From an uncultured Clostridia bacterium (lineage in GTDB: Bacteria; Bacillota; Clostridia; UMGS1883), in NCBI GenBank assembly GCA_947624455.1, contig CANQKL010000001.1:1-45276 (forward strand): a DNA stretch of 45,276 nt, read 5' to 3'. Positions 23,002 through 30,279 of the stretch are shown piece by piece. How positions within the stretch are numbered: the stretch's first letter is position 1; each line of letters opens with the position of its first letter. The translations under genes and the position numbers were made by a program. The notes under the pieces are model-generated. The model saw only the letters and a program-made list of their open reading frames with translations. It was not told the DNA's origin and made no database searches.

Positions 23002-23835
23002 ATGGCAATAAAGAAGTATAAGCCTACCTCTCCCGCCCGCAGACAGATGACTGTCTCCACCTTTGAGGAGATCACAAAGACCACTCCCGAGCGGTCCCTC
23101 CTCAAGCCCCTCAAGTCCAAGGCCGGCAGGAACTCTTACGGCAGGATCACCGTTCGTCATCGGGGCGGCGGAGTAAAGAGAAAATACAGAGTTATCGACT
23201 TCAAACGCGATAAGGTGGGCATGACCGCCAACGTTATCGCCATAGAATACGACCCCAACCGCAGCGCCAACATCGCTCTCGTTCAGTACGAGGACGGGGA
23301 GAAGAGATACATCGTGGCTCCCAACGGCGTGGGCGTGGGCGACGTTCTGGAGACCGGCGAACACGCGGACATCCGTCCCGGCAACGCCCTTCCCCTGGCG
23401 TCTATCCCCGTGGGTACCGTTATCCACAACATCGAGCTTCAGCCCGGCAAGGGCGCCCAGCTCGTGCGGGCCGCCGGAGCCAGCGCTCAGCTTATGGCTA
23501 AGGAGAACGGCTACGCTCAGGTGCGCCTCCCCAGCGGCGAGGTGCGCATGATAAGCCTGGTTTGCAAGGCTACTATCGGCCAGGTGGGCAACCTGGACCA
23601 TGAAAATATTTCCCTCGGCAGCGCCGGCAGAAAGCGCCATATGGGCTGGAGACCCACGGTCCGCGGCGTGGTTATGAACCCCAACGACCACCCTCACGGC
23701 GGCGGCGAAGGCAAATCCCCCGTTGGTATGCCCTCTCCCGTTACCCCCTGGGGCAAGCCCGCCCTCGGTCTTAAGACCCGCAAGCACAAGAAGGCTTCCA
23801 ACAAGTTCATTGTTAAGAGCCGCAAGCAAAAGTAA
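23002..23835 (+). CDS. rplB: Ribosomal protein uL2
   Basis: One of the most conserved large-subunit proteins, needed for subunit association and peptidyl transfer. It has 277 residues and the usual blocks: GRNSYGRITVRHRGGG, the OB and SH3-like domains, and the C-terminal GGGEGKSPVGMPSPVTPWG, which includes the histidine-bearing segment NPNDHPHGGG. Site ATAGGAGTG precedes ATG 23002. Confidence 0.99.
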   Translation: MAIKKYKPTSPARRQMTVSTFEEITKTTPERSLLKPLKSKAGRNSYGRITVRHRGGGVKRKYRVIDFKRDKVGMTANVIAIEYDPNRSANIALVQYEDGEKRYIVAPNGVGVGDVLETGEHADIRPGNALPLASIPVGTVIHNIELQPGKGAQLVRAAGASAQLMAKENGYAQVRLPSGEVRMISLVCKATIGQVGNLDHENISLGSAGRKRHMGWRPTVRGVVMNPNDHPHGGGEGKSPVGMPSPVTPWGKPALGLKTRKHKKASNKFIVKSRKQK

Positions 23836-23866
23836 GCCGACGGCCCAATAAGAAAGGAATGAAAGT

Positions 23867-24139
23867 ATGAGCAGATCTTTGAAAAAGGGTCCCTTCGTGG
23901 AACCCAAGCTTTTGGCAAGAGTAGAAGCCATGAACGAAGCGGGCGAAAAGAGAGTCCTTAAGACCTGGTCCCGCAGCTCCACTATATTCCCTGAATTCGT
24001 CGGCCACACTATAGCCGTACACGACGGACGCAAGCACGTTCCCGTATATGTGACCGAGGACATGGTCGGACACAAGCTCGGCGAGTTTGCTCCCACCAGG
24101 ACCTACAAGGGCCATCAGGGCGCTAAGAGCTCCAAGTAG
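23867..24139 (+). CDS. rpsS: Ribosomal protein uS19
   Basis: Small-subunit head protein next to uS13 that contacts the A-site tRNA and bridges subunits. It has 90 residues: MSRSLKKGPFVEPKLL, then KTWSRSSTIFPEFVGHTIAVHDGRKHVPVYVTEDMVGHKLGEFAPTRTYKGH, the standard family core. Site AAAGGAATG before the ATG. Confidence 0.98.
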   Translation: MSRSLKKGPFVEPKLLARVEAMNEAGEKRVLKTWSRSSTIFPEFVGHTIAVHDGRKHVPVYVTEDMVGHKLGEFAPTRTYKGHQGAKSSK

Positions 24140-24168
24140 AGCAATTAAAGTAAGGAGGACAAACACAA

Positions 24169-24516
24169 ATGGAGGCTAAGAAAGAAGCCAGGGCTGTGCT
24201 GCGCTACGCTCGCATATCCCCCAGAAAAGTCAAGATTGTAAATGACCTCATCAGGAACAAGCCTGTGGGCGAGGCTATGGGTATCCTCAACAATACCCCC
24301 AAGGCCGCCAGCGAGCTCCTGATAAAGCTCCTTGGCAGCGCTGTGGCAAACGCCGAGAATAACTTCTCCATGAGCAGGGACAACCTCTATATCTCCGAGA
24401 TATACGCCAACGAGGGTCCCACCCTCAAGCGCATCCGTCCCCGGGCCCAGGGCAGAGCGTTCCGGATCATGAAACGGACCAGTCACATTACAATCGTCGT
24501 AAAAGAGAAAGAGTAA
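24169..24516 (+). CDS. rplV: Ribosomal protein uL22
   Basis: Large-subunit protein whose beta hairpin lines the exit tunnel beside uL4. It has 115 residues: RYARISPRKVKIVNDLIRNK at the start and the hairpin YANEGPTLKRIRPRAQGRAFRIMKRTSHITIVV at the end. Site AAGGAGGAC precedes ATG 24169. Confidence 0.98.
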   Translation: MEAKKEARAVLRYARISPRKVKIVNDLIRNKPVGEAMGILNNTPKAASELLIKLLGSAVANAENNFSMSRDNLYISEIYANEGPTLKRIRPRAQGRAFRIMKRTSHITIVVKEKE

Positions 24517-24529
24517 GGGAGGCGCAGTT

Positions 24530-25195
24530 ATGGGTCAGAAAGTTAATCCCCACGGCATAAGAATAGGCATTATCAAGGATTGGGACTCCAGATGGTACGC
24601 CGCCGACGGCGCGTTCGGAGACAACCTTGTAGAGGACTACAGGATCCGTGAATATCTTAAGAAAAAGCTTTACAGCGTAGGTGTTTCCCGCATCGAGATC
24701 GAGAAAAAGGCCAACACTCTGCGCATTACGGTTCACACCGCCAAGCCCGGCCTGGTCATCGGACCCAAGGGCGAAAATATCGAAAAGCTGAAGGCCGAGG
24801 TCTCCAAGCTCACCGATAAGCAGGTGTATATCAATATCGCCGAGATCAAGCAGCCGGAGCTGAACGCTCAGCTCGTGGCCGAGGGCATCGCCGCCCAGCT
24901 TGAGAAGCGCGTATCCTTCCGCCGCGCCATGAAGGGCGCCATGCGCGGAAGCATGAGATTCGGCGCCAAGGGCATCAAGACCATGTGCTCCGGCCGTCTG
25001 GGCGGCGCCGAAATCGCCAGAACTGAACAGTACCACGAAGGAACAATTCCCCTTCAGACCCTCCGCGCGGATATCGACTACGGCTTTGCCGAGGCCAATA
25101 CCACTTATGGCAAAATAGGCTGCAAGGTTTGGATCTACAAGGGCGAAATACTTCCCGAGAGCAAAAAAAGACCTCAGGAAGGGGGACGCAAATAA
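24530..25195 (+). CDS. rpsC: Ribosomal protein uS3
   Basis: Small-subunit protein at the mRNA entry tunnel with helicase function. It has 221 residues. The N-terminal MGQKVNPHGIRIGIIKDWDSRW precedes a KH domain with the GPKG loop (VIGPKGENIEKLKAEV), and the C-terminal domain includes FRRAMKGAMRGSMRFGAKGIKTMCSGRLGGAEIAR. Its stop overlaps the rplP ATG by one base. Confidence 0.98.
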   Translation: MGQKVNPHGIRIGIIKDWDSRWYAADGAFGDNLVEDYRIREYLKKKLYSVGVSRIEIEKKANTLRITVHTAKPGLVIGPKGENIEKLKAEVSKLTDKQVYINIAEIKQPELNAQLVAEGIAAQLEKRVSFRRAMKGAMRGSMRFGAKGIKTMCSGRLGGAEIARTEQYHEGTIPLQTLRADIDYGFAEANTTYGKIGCKVWIYKGEILPESKKRPQEGGRK

Positions 25196-25626
25196 TGTTA
25201 ATGCCCAAAAGAGTTAAGCACAGAAAGCAGTTCCGCGGCCGCCTCACCGGCACGGCCCAGCGGGGCAATAAGGTGACTTACGGCGACTTCGGCCTTCAGG
25301 CCCTGGAACCCGCCTGGATCACCAGCAACCAGATAGAAGCCGCCCGTATCGCCATGACCCGTTATACCAAGCGCGGCGGTCAGGTGTGGATCAAGATATT
25401 CCCCGACAAGCCCATCACTGAGAAGCCCGCCGAGACCCGAATGGGTAGCGGTAAAGGCTCTCCCGAGTACTGGGTAGCCGTGGTAAAGCCCGGCAGAGTA
25501 ATGTTTGAGATCGGCGGCGTAGCCGAGGACGTGGCCAAGGAGGCCCTTCGTCTGGCTATGCACAAGCTTCCCATCAAGTGCAAGTTCGTCGCCCGTGAAG
25601 CAGAGGAAACGGAGGCTGAAGGCTAA
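25195..25626 (+). CDS. rplP: Ribosomal protein uL16
   Basis: Large-subunit protein close to the A site, needed for late 50S maturation. It has 143 residues, starting MLMPKRVKHRKQFRGRLTG. The start at 25195 overlaps the rpsC stop; GGGGG at 25181-25185 serves as the site. A second ATG at 25201 is possible, but family members keep the Met-Leu start. RMGSGKGSPEYWVAVVKPG is the conserved central loop. Confidence 0.98.
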   Translation: MLMPKRVKHRKQFRGRLTGTAQRGNKVTYGDFGLQALEPAWITSNQIEAARIAMTRYTKRGGQVWIKIFPDKPITEKPAETRMGSGKGSPEYWVAVVKPGRVMFEIGGVAEDVAKEALRLAMHKLPIKCKFVAREAEETEAEG

Positions 25627-25820
25627 TGAAAATCAACGAGATCCGTGAAATGAGTCCCGAAGAATTACAGGCAAAGCTTGCAGACCTTAAAAAGGAGCTT
25701 TTCAACCTGAGATTCCAGCACGCGACTAATCAGCTTGACAACCCCATGCGAATTTCCGCCACTAAAAAGGATATCGCCAAGGTCAACACGATCATTCGCG
25801 AAAAAGAAATGGGCCGGTAA
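25626..25820 (+). CDS. rpmC: Ribosomal protein uL29
   Basis: Small two-helix protein at the tunnel exit, partner of uL23. It has 64 residues: MKINEIREMSPEELQAKL, then KELFNLRFQHATNQLDNPMRI, then the second helix KDIAKVNTIIREKEMG. Overlaps the rplP stop by one base (TAATG). Confidence 0.98.
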   Translation: MKINEIREMSPEELQAKLADLKKELFNLRFQHATNQLDNPMRISATKKDIAKVNTIIREKEMGR

Positions 25821-25841
25821 GCATAGGAAGGAGGATATAAA

Positions 25842-26099
25842 ATGTCTGAAAGAAATTATCGTAAGGTAAGAGTAGGCAGAGTGGTCAGCGACAAGATGGA
25901 TAAGACCGTGGTCGTAGCCATTCAAGACAGCGTAAAGCACCCTCTCTATGGTAAGGTTGTCAAGAGAACCGTTAGGATAAAGGCTCACGACGAGGAAAAC
26001 ACCTGCAAGGTCGGCGACCGGGTAAGGATAATGGAAACCCGTCCTCTCAGCCACGACAAGAGATGGAGATTAGTGGAGATCGTAGAGAAGGCGAAGTAA
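25842..26099 (+). CDS. rpsQ: Ribosomal protein uS17
   Basis: OB-fold protein that binds early to 16S rRNA. It has 85 residues: RKVRVGRVVSDKMDKTVVVAIQDSVKHPLYGKVVKRT, then the conserved DRVRIMETRPLSHDKRWRLVEIVEKA. Site GGAAGGAGG before the ATG, 21 bases after rpmC. Confidence 0.98.
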   Translation: MSERNYRKVRVGRVVSDKMDKTVVVAIQDSVKHPLYGKVVKRTVRIKAHDEENTCKVGDRVRIMETRPLSHDKRWRLVEIVEKAK

Positions 26100-26132
26100 T
26101 CCTTTTCTAAGGAAAGAAGGAGTGAATAATAC

Positions 26133-26501
26133 ATGATCCAACAGCAGACTCTGTTAAAGGTTGCCGACAACACGGGCGCCAAGGAGCTTATGTGCATCCG
26201 GGTGCTGGGCGGCTCCCTCAGAAGATATGGCAATATTGGTGATGTTGTGGTCGCTTCCGTCAAGAAGGCGGCGCCGGGCGGCATGGTCAAGAAGGGCGAC
26301 GTGGTTAAGGCCGTTATCGTCCGCAGCCGCAAGGGCGTGCGCCGGGCCGACGGCACCTATATCAAGTTCGACGAAAACGCCGCCGTCATCATCAAGGAAG
26401 ATAAAAACCCCAGAGGCACCCGTATATTTGGACCGGTAGCGAGAGAGTTGAGAGACCATGACTACATGAAGATCCTCTCCCTTGCCCCCGAGGTCCTCTA
26501 A
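26133..26501 (+). CDS. rplN: Ribosomal protein uL14
   Basis: Large-subunit protein at the subunit interface, also the docking site of the silencing factor RsfS. It has 122 residues: MIQQQTLLKVADNTGAKELMCIRVLGGS, then VVKAVIVRSRKGVRRADGTYIKFDENAAVII, then GTRIFGPVARELRDHDYMKILSLAPEVL. The next gene's ribosome-binding site lies directly behind its stop. Confidence 0.98.
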   Translation: MIQQQTLLKVADNTGAKELMCIRVLGGSLRRYGNIGDVVVASVKKAAPGGMVKKGDVVKAVIVRSRKGVRRADGTYIKFDENAAVIIKEDKNPRGTRIFGPVARELRDHDYMKILSLAPEVL

Positions 26502-26515
26502 TGGGAGGTAAGGCA

Positions 26516-26839
26516 ATGAACACTATGCACATCAAAAAGAACGATACCGTTGTCGTTATCAGCGGTGAGGATAAGGGCAAAAAGGGCAAGGTACTCAAGG
26601 TGGATAACGACAAAAAGCGCGTTATCATCGAGGGCATAAACATGGCTACCAAGCATAAGAAGCCCCGCAGACAGGGCGAGATCGGCGGCATTATCCATCA
26701 GGAGGCCTCCGTCAGCGCCGCCAGCGTAATGCACGTCTGCGACAAGTGCCATCAGGCTACCAGAATAGGCTATACCGTCCTCGGCGACGGCACAAAGGTC
26801 CGCGTCTGCAAGAAGTGCGGCGAGACCTTTGAGAAGTGA
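26516..26839 (+). CDS. rplX: Ribosomal protein uL24 with zinc ribbon
   Basis: Assembly initiator of the large subunit. ATG 26516 is preferred over ATG 26501 because GGGAGG (26503-26508) lies between them; 107 residues. A KOW motif (DTVVVISGEDKGKKGKVLKV) is followed by a C-terminal zinc ribbon with two CxxC pairs (CDKCHQ and CKKCGE). The zinc form is common in Firmicutes and could be replaced by a zinc-free paralogue elsewhere under zinc limitation. Confidence 0.97.
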   Translation: MNTMHIKKNDTVVVISGEDKGKKGKVLKVDNDKKRVIIEGINMATKHKKPRRQGEIGGIIHQEASVSAASVMHVCDKCHQATRIGYTVLGDGTKVRVCKKCGETFEK

Positions 26840-26858
26840 TTGAAAGGAGGTAGCAGCC

Positions 26859-27401
26859 ATGTCTAATATCAAAACACTTTATCAGAATGAAGTCGCTCCC
26901 GCTCTCTTTAAGAAGTTTGAGTACAAGAGCGTTATGCAGATACCCAAGCTGGAGAAGGTCGTTGTGAACATCGGTCTGGGCGAGGCCAAGGACAATCCCA
27001 AGGTCATCGACGCCGCCGCTAACGACCTGGCCACTATAACCGGTCAGAAGCCCGTTGTCACCAAGGCCAAGAAGAGCGTGGCCAACTTCAAGATCCGCCA
27101 GGGCATGAACATCGGCGTAAAGGTGACGCTCCGCGGCGAGAAAATGTATGAGTTCGTAGACCGCCTTTTCAATGTGGCGCTCCCCCGCGTAAGAGACTTC
27201 CGCGGCATAAACCCCAACGCCTTCGACGGCCGGGGCAATTACTCCCTGGGCGTTAAGGAACAGCTTATTTTCCCCGAGATCGAGTATGACAAGATCGACA
27301 AGATCAGGGGCATGGACATCATATTTGTTACCACGGCTAAGACAGACGAAGAAGGCCGCGAGCTGCTTACGCTCCTCGGCGCGCCCTTTACCAGAAGCTA
27401 A
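26859..27401 (+). CDS. rplE: Ribosomal protein uL5
   Basis: 5S rRNA-binding protein in the central protuberance that contacts P-site tRNA. It has 180 residues: MQIPKLEKVVVNIGLGEA, TGQKPVVTKAKKSVANFKIRQGMNIGVKVTLRG, and the ending FPEIEYDKIDKIRGMDIIFVTTAKTDEEGRELLTLLGAPF. Site AAAGGAGG before ATG 26859. Confidence 0.98.
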   Translation: MSNIKTLYQNEVAPALFKKFEYKSVMQIPKLEKVVVNIGLGEAKDNPKVIDAAANDLATITGQKPVVTKAKKSVANFKIRQGMNIGVKVTLRGEKMYEFVDRLFNVALPRVRDFRGINPNAFDGRGNYSLGVKEQLIFPEIEYDKIDKIRGMDIIFVTTAKTDEEGRELLTLLGAPFTRS

Positions 27402-27415
27402 GGAGGTAAGAGATA

Positions 27416-27601
27416 ATGGCTAAAACATCTATGAAACTCAAGCAGCAGAGAAGGCCCAAGTACAGCACTCGGGCTTACAACCGCTGCAAGATCTGCGGCC
27501 GCCCCCACGCATACCTGCGCAATTACGGCATCTGCCGTATCTGCTTCAGAGAGCTGGCTTACAAGGGCCAGATCCCCGGCGTCAAGAAGGCAAGCTGGTA
27601 A
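27416..27601 (+). CDS. rpsZ: Ribosomal protein uS14, zinc-binding type Z
   Basis: Small-subunit head protein of the short zinc-containing form, 61 residues. The zinc ligands are Cys24, Cys27, Cys40 and Cys43 (CKICGRPHAYLRNYGICRIC). The short form at this position is typical of Gram-positive bacteria. Site AAGGAGGTAAG precedes the ATG, 14 bases after rplE. Confidence 0.98.
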   Translation: MAKTSMKLKQQRRPKYSTRAYNRCKICGRPHAYLRNYGICRICFRELAYKGQIPGVKKASW

Positions 27602-27631
27602 AATAAAGCTTTTGGAAAAGGAGGTTTACTC

Positions 27632-28030
27632 ATGCAAATCACAGATCCTATCGCGGATATGCTCACCCGCATCCGGAACGCTTGCTCCGCGAAGCATAAA
27701 GCAGTCGATGTTCCCGCTTCCAACATGAAGAAGGCCATCGCTCAGATCCTTCTTGACGAAGGCTATATCAAGAGCTTTGACGTTATTGACGACGGAAACC
27801 AGGGGATCATCCATATAGTTCTCAAGTACGGCAAGAATAACGAAAAGGTCATCTCCGGCCTTAAAAGGATATCCAAGCCCGGCCTGCGCGTGTACGCCGG
27901 TAAGGAGGAGATCCCTTATGTACTCAAGGGCCTGGGCGTAGCTATTGTTTCAACGTCCAAGGGCGTTATGACGGATAAGAAAGCAAGAGCGGAGAAGGTC
28001 GGCGGTGAAGTTCTTGCTATCGTATGGTAG
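27632..28030 (+). CDS. rpsH: Ribosomal protein uS8
   Basis: Primary 16S rRNA-binding protein of the central domain; in E. coli it represses the spc operon. It has 132 residues: ITDPIADMLTRIRNACSAKHKAVDVPASNMKKAIAQIL and the C-terminal GLGVAIVSTSKGVMTDKKARAEKVGGEVLAIVW. Site AAAAGGAGGT before ATG 27632. Confidence 0.98.
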   Translation: MQITDPIADMLTRIRNACSAKHKAVDVPASNMKKAIAQILLDEGYIKSFDVIDDGNQGIIHIVLKYGKNNEKVISGLKRISKPGLRVYAGKEEIPYVLKGLGVAIVSTSKGVMTDKKARAEKVGGEVLAIVW

Positions 28031-28054
28031 TGGAAGGAATCAGGTGATGATATT

Positions 28055-28603
28055 ATGTCAAGAATAGGAAGAATGCCTATCACCGTACCGGCCGGAGTTA
28101 CCGTTGACATTGCCGAGGGCAATGTGGTAACCGTTAAGGGCCCCAAGGGTACCCTCACCAAGCAGCTCCACGGTGATATGATAATAAAGCAGGAGTCCGG
28201 CGTAGTGACCGTGGCCCGTCCCAGCGAGGACAAGGCTCACAAGAGCCTCCACGGCCTTACCCGCAGCCTGCTGCACAATATGGTTGTCGGCGTGACCGAC
28301 GGCTTCTCCAAGGAACTGGAGATAAACGGCGTGGGCTACCGCGCCCAGATGCAGGGCAAGACCCTGGTTCTCAACCTGGGCTATTCTCACCCTGTTGAGT
28401 ATTCGCCCGTAGAGGGCATTACCATCGAGTGTCCCTCTCAGACGAGCATTATCGTCAAGGGCGCCGATAAACAGACAGTCGGCCAGGTCGCCGCGGAGAT
28501 CAGGGAGAAGAGAGGCCCCGAGCCTTATAAGGGCAAGGGCATCAAGTATGTCTCCGAGCATATCATCCGCAAGGAAGGCAAGGCCGGTAAGGCTAAGAAA
28601 TAA
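28055..28603 (+). CDS. rplF: Ribosomal protein uL6
   Basis: Large-subunit protein near the factor-binding site, built of two similar domains. It has 182 residues: SRIGRMPITVPAGVTVDI, NVVTVKGPKGTLTKQL, and the second domain ending GPEPYKGKGIKYVSEHIIRKEGKAGKAKK. A weak site (CAGGTGAT) precedes the ATG. Confidence 0.98.
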   Translation: MSRIGRMPITVPAGVTVDIAEGNVVTVKGPKGTLTKQLHGDMIIKQESGVVTVARPSEDKAHKSLHGLTRSLLHNMVVGVTDGFSKELEINGVGYRAQMQGKTLVLNLGYSHPVEYSPVEGITIECPSQTSIIVKGADKQTVGQVAAEIREKRGPEPYKGKGIKYVSEHIIRKEGKAGKAKK

Positions 28604-28620
28604 GAGAGGAGATTGGCGAG

Positions 28621-28977
28621 ATGATTAGTAAGCCCAACAGTAATAAGGCGCGGCTCAAGAGACATCGCCGTATTCGTAATAAAATTGTCGGTACAGCTCA
28701 GCGTCCCCGTCTCAACGTATTCCGTAGCCTTAACAATATGTACGCCCAGCTCATCGACGATGAAAAGGGCGTGACCCTGGTTTCCGCTTCCAGCCTTGAA
28801 TTCAAAGAGGAGTACGGCGGAAATGTGGAGGCTGCCAAAAAGGTCGGTCAGGCAGTTGCCGAAAAGGCCAAGGCGGCAGGCATCACATCGGTTGTATTCG
28901 ACCGCAGCGGCTACATCTATCACGGCAGAGTAGCGGCTCTGGCCCAGGGCGCCCGTGAGGGCGGCCTTGAGTTCTAA
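28621..28977 (+). CDS. rplR: Ribosomal protein uL18
   Basis: 5S rRNA-binding protein that brings 5S into the large subunit. It has 118 residues: KRHRRIRNKIVGTAQRPRLNVFRSLNNMYAQLIDDEKG, and the ending VVFDRSGYIYHGRVAALAQGAREGGLEF. Site AGAGGAGA before ATG 28621. Confidence 0.98.
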   Translation: MISKPNSNKARLKRHRRIRNKIVGTAQRPRLNVFRSLNNMYAQLIDDEKGVTLVSASSLEFKEEYGGNVEAAKKVGQAVAEKAKAAGITSVVFDRSGYIYHGRVAALAQGAREGGLEF

Positions 28978-28996
28978 GGAAGGAGGAAGAAGTCAA

Positions 28997-29629
28997 ATGG
29001 CAGAACAGATAAACGAGCAGAACACCGAGCAGAAAACCGAACAGAGAACCGAGCAAAAGAGCGAGCAGAGAGCCGAGCGGCCCGAGAGAGGCAGCCGCGG
29101 CGACAGACGCTCTGACAGACCCCGCAGAGATCGCAGGGATCGGGATCGGGACGCTGGACCGGAGCTTATAGAAAAGGTCGTAAGACTTAACCGCGTAGCC
29201 AAGACCGTCAAGGGCGGCCGTACCATGCGCTTCAGCGCTCTGGTGGTAGTCGGCGACGGCAAGGGCAAGGTAGGCTGCGGCATGGGTAAGGCGGCGGAAG
29301 TTCCCGACGCTATCCGCAAGGGCATTGAGGACGCCAAGAAGAACATGATTTCCGTCCCCCTTTCGGAGGATACCATTCCTCACGAGATCACCGGCGTGTT
29401 CGGCGCGGGCAGGGTACTCATCATGCCCGCTAAGGAAGGTACCGGTATCATCGCCGGCGGCAGCGTCCGCGCGGTGATGGAGGCCGCGGGTATCAAGAAT
29501 ATCCGGACAAAGTGCCTTCGCAGCAACAACCCCACCAACGTGGTCCGCGCTACTATGCAGGGCCTGGCCTCTTTGAAGAACGCCGAGGAAGTGGCGCGGC
29601 TCAGGGGCAAGGACGCCAAAGAGCTGTAA
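28997..29629 (+). CDS. rpsE: Ribosomal protein uS5 with repetitive N-terminal extension
   Basis: Small-subunit protein important for decoding fidelity and mRNA entry. The ATG at 28997 follows AGGAAGGAGGAAG and gives 210 residues, about 45 more than usual. The normal S5 body begins near ELIEKVVRLNRVAKTVKGGRTMRFSALVVVGDG and continues to the usual end. Residues 1-28 are seven tetrapeptides of the form [K/R/N][T/S/A/N]E[Q/R], encoded by 12-bp tandem repeats (28997-29080). Residues 29-52 are an Arg/Asp-rich stretch (RGDRRSDRPRRDRRDRDRD). Both parts look disordered and highly charged. Extensions of S5 occur in some bacteria, but the short-period repeat could vary in length between strains. Confidence 0.96.
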   Translation: MAEQINEQNTEQKTEQRTEQKSEQRAERPERGSRGDRRSDRPRRDRRDRDRDAGPELIEKVVRLNRVAKTVKGGRTMRFSALVVVGDGKGKVGCGMGKAAEVPDAIRKGIEDAKKNMISVPLSEDTIPHEITGVFGAGRVLIMPAKEGTGIIAGGSVRAVMEAAGIKNIRTKCLRSNNPTNVVRATMQGLASLKNAEEVARLRGKDAKEL

Positions 29630-29643
29630 GGAGGAGAACGAAC

Positions 29644-29823
29644 GTGGCACAGCTTAAAATAACGCTTGTCAAAAGCACAATCGGCCGCAAGGCCGACCAG
29701 ATCGCCACTGTGGAGGCTCTGGGTTTGAAGAAGATACGTGACGTTGTACTCAAGGCCGATACCCCTCAGATGAGAGGCATGGTCAACAGGGTAAGTCACC
29801 TTGTAACAGTTGAAGAAGTCTAA
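29644..29823 (+). CDS. rpmD: Ribosomal protein uL30
   Basis: Small large-subunit protein near 5S rRNA. It has 59 residues from GTG 29644 with AAGGAGGAG upstream: LKITLVKSTIGRKADQIATVEALGLKKIRDVV and MVNRVSHLVTVEEV. Present in most but not all bacteria. Confidence 0.97.
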   Translation: MAQLKITLVKSTIGRKADQIATVEALGLKKIRDVVLKADTPQMRGMVNRVSHLVTVEEV

Positions 29824-29837
29824 GGGAGGTGTGGCAA

Positions 29838-30278
29838 ATGAAACTTTACGAGCTTAGTCCCGTACCCGGCAGCAAAACCGAGCCCAAGAGAAAGGGCCGC
29901 GGCGCCGGTTCCGGCAACGGCAAAACGGCCGGCCGCGGCCATAAGGGCCAGAACGCCCGCAGCGGCGGCGGCGTAAGGCCCGGCTTTGAAGGCGGCCAGA
30001 TGCCTTTGTACAGACGTTTGCCCAAGAGAGGCTTTAACAACGTCTTTGCCAAGTCCTATATGGAGGTGAACGTTTCCGAGCTGAACAAGTTCGAGAACGG
30101 CGCCGTTGTTGACGCCGCCGCCCTCAAGGAGGCTGGCGTTATATCCAAGATCATGGACGGCGTAGTGATCCTCGGCAGGGGTGAACTCACCAAAAGCCTG
30201 ACTGTAAAGGCTGTAAGATTTACAAAAGGAGCGGCTGAAAAGATAGCCGCGGCCGGCGGTAAGGTGGAGGTGATCTGA
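29838..30278 (+). CDS. rplO: Ribosomal protein uL15
   Basis: Late-assembling large-subunit protein. It has 146 residues. Start ATG 29838 with GGGAGGTG upstream: MKLYELSPVPGSKTEPKRKGRG, the Gly/Arg-rich tail threading rRNA (GAGSGNGKTAGRGHKGQNARSGGG), then the globular end. Its last codons contain the ribosome-binding site (GGAGGTGAT) of secY. Confidence 0.98.
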   Translation: MKLYELSPVPGSKTEPKRKGRGAGSGNGKTAGRGHKGQNARSGGGVRPGFEGGQMPLYRRLPKRGFNNVFAKSYMEVNVSELNKFENGAVVDAAALKEAGVISKIMDGVVILGRGELTKSLTVKAVRFTKGAAEKIAAAGGKVEVI

Positions 30279-30279
30279 C

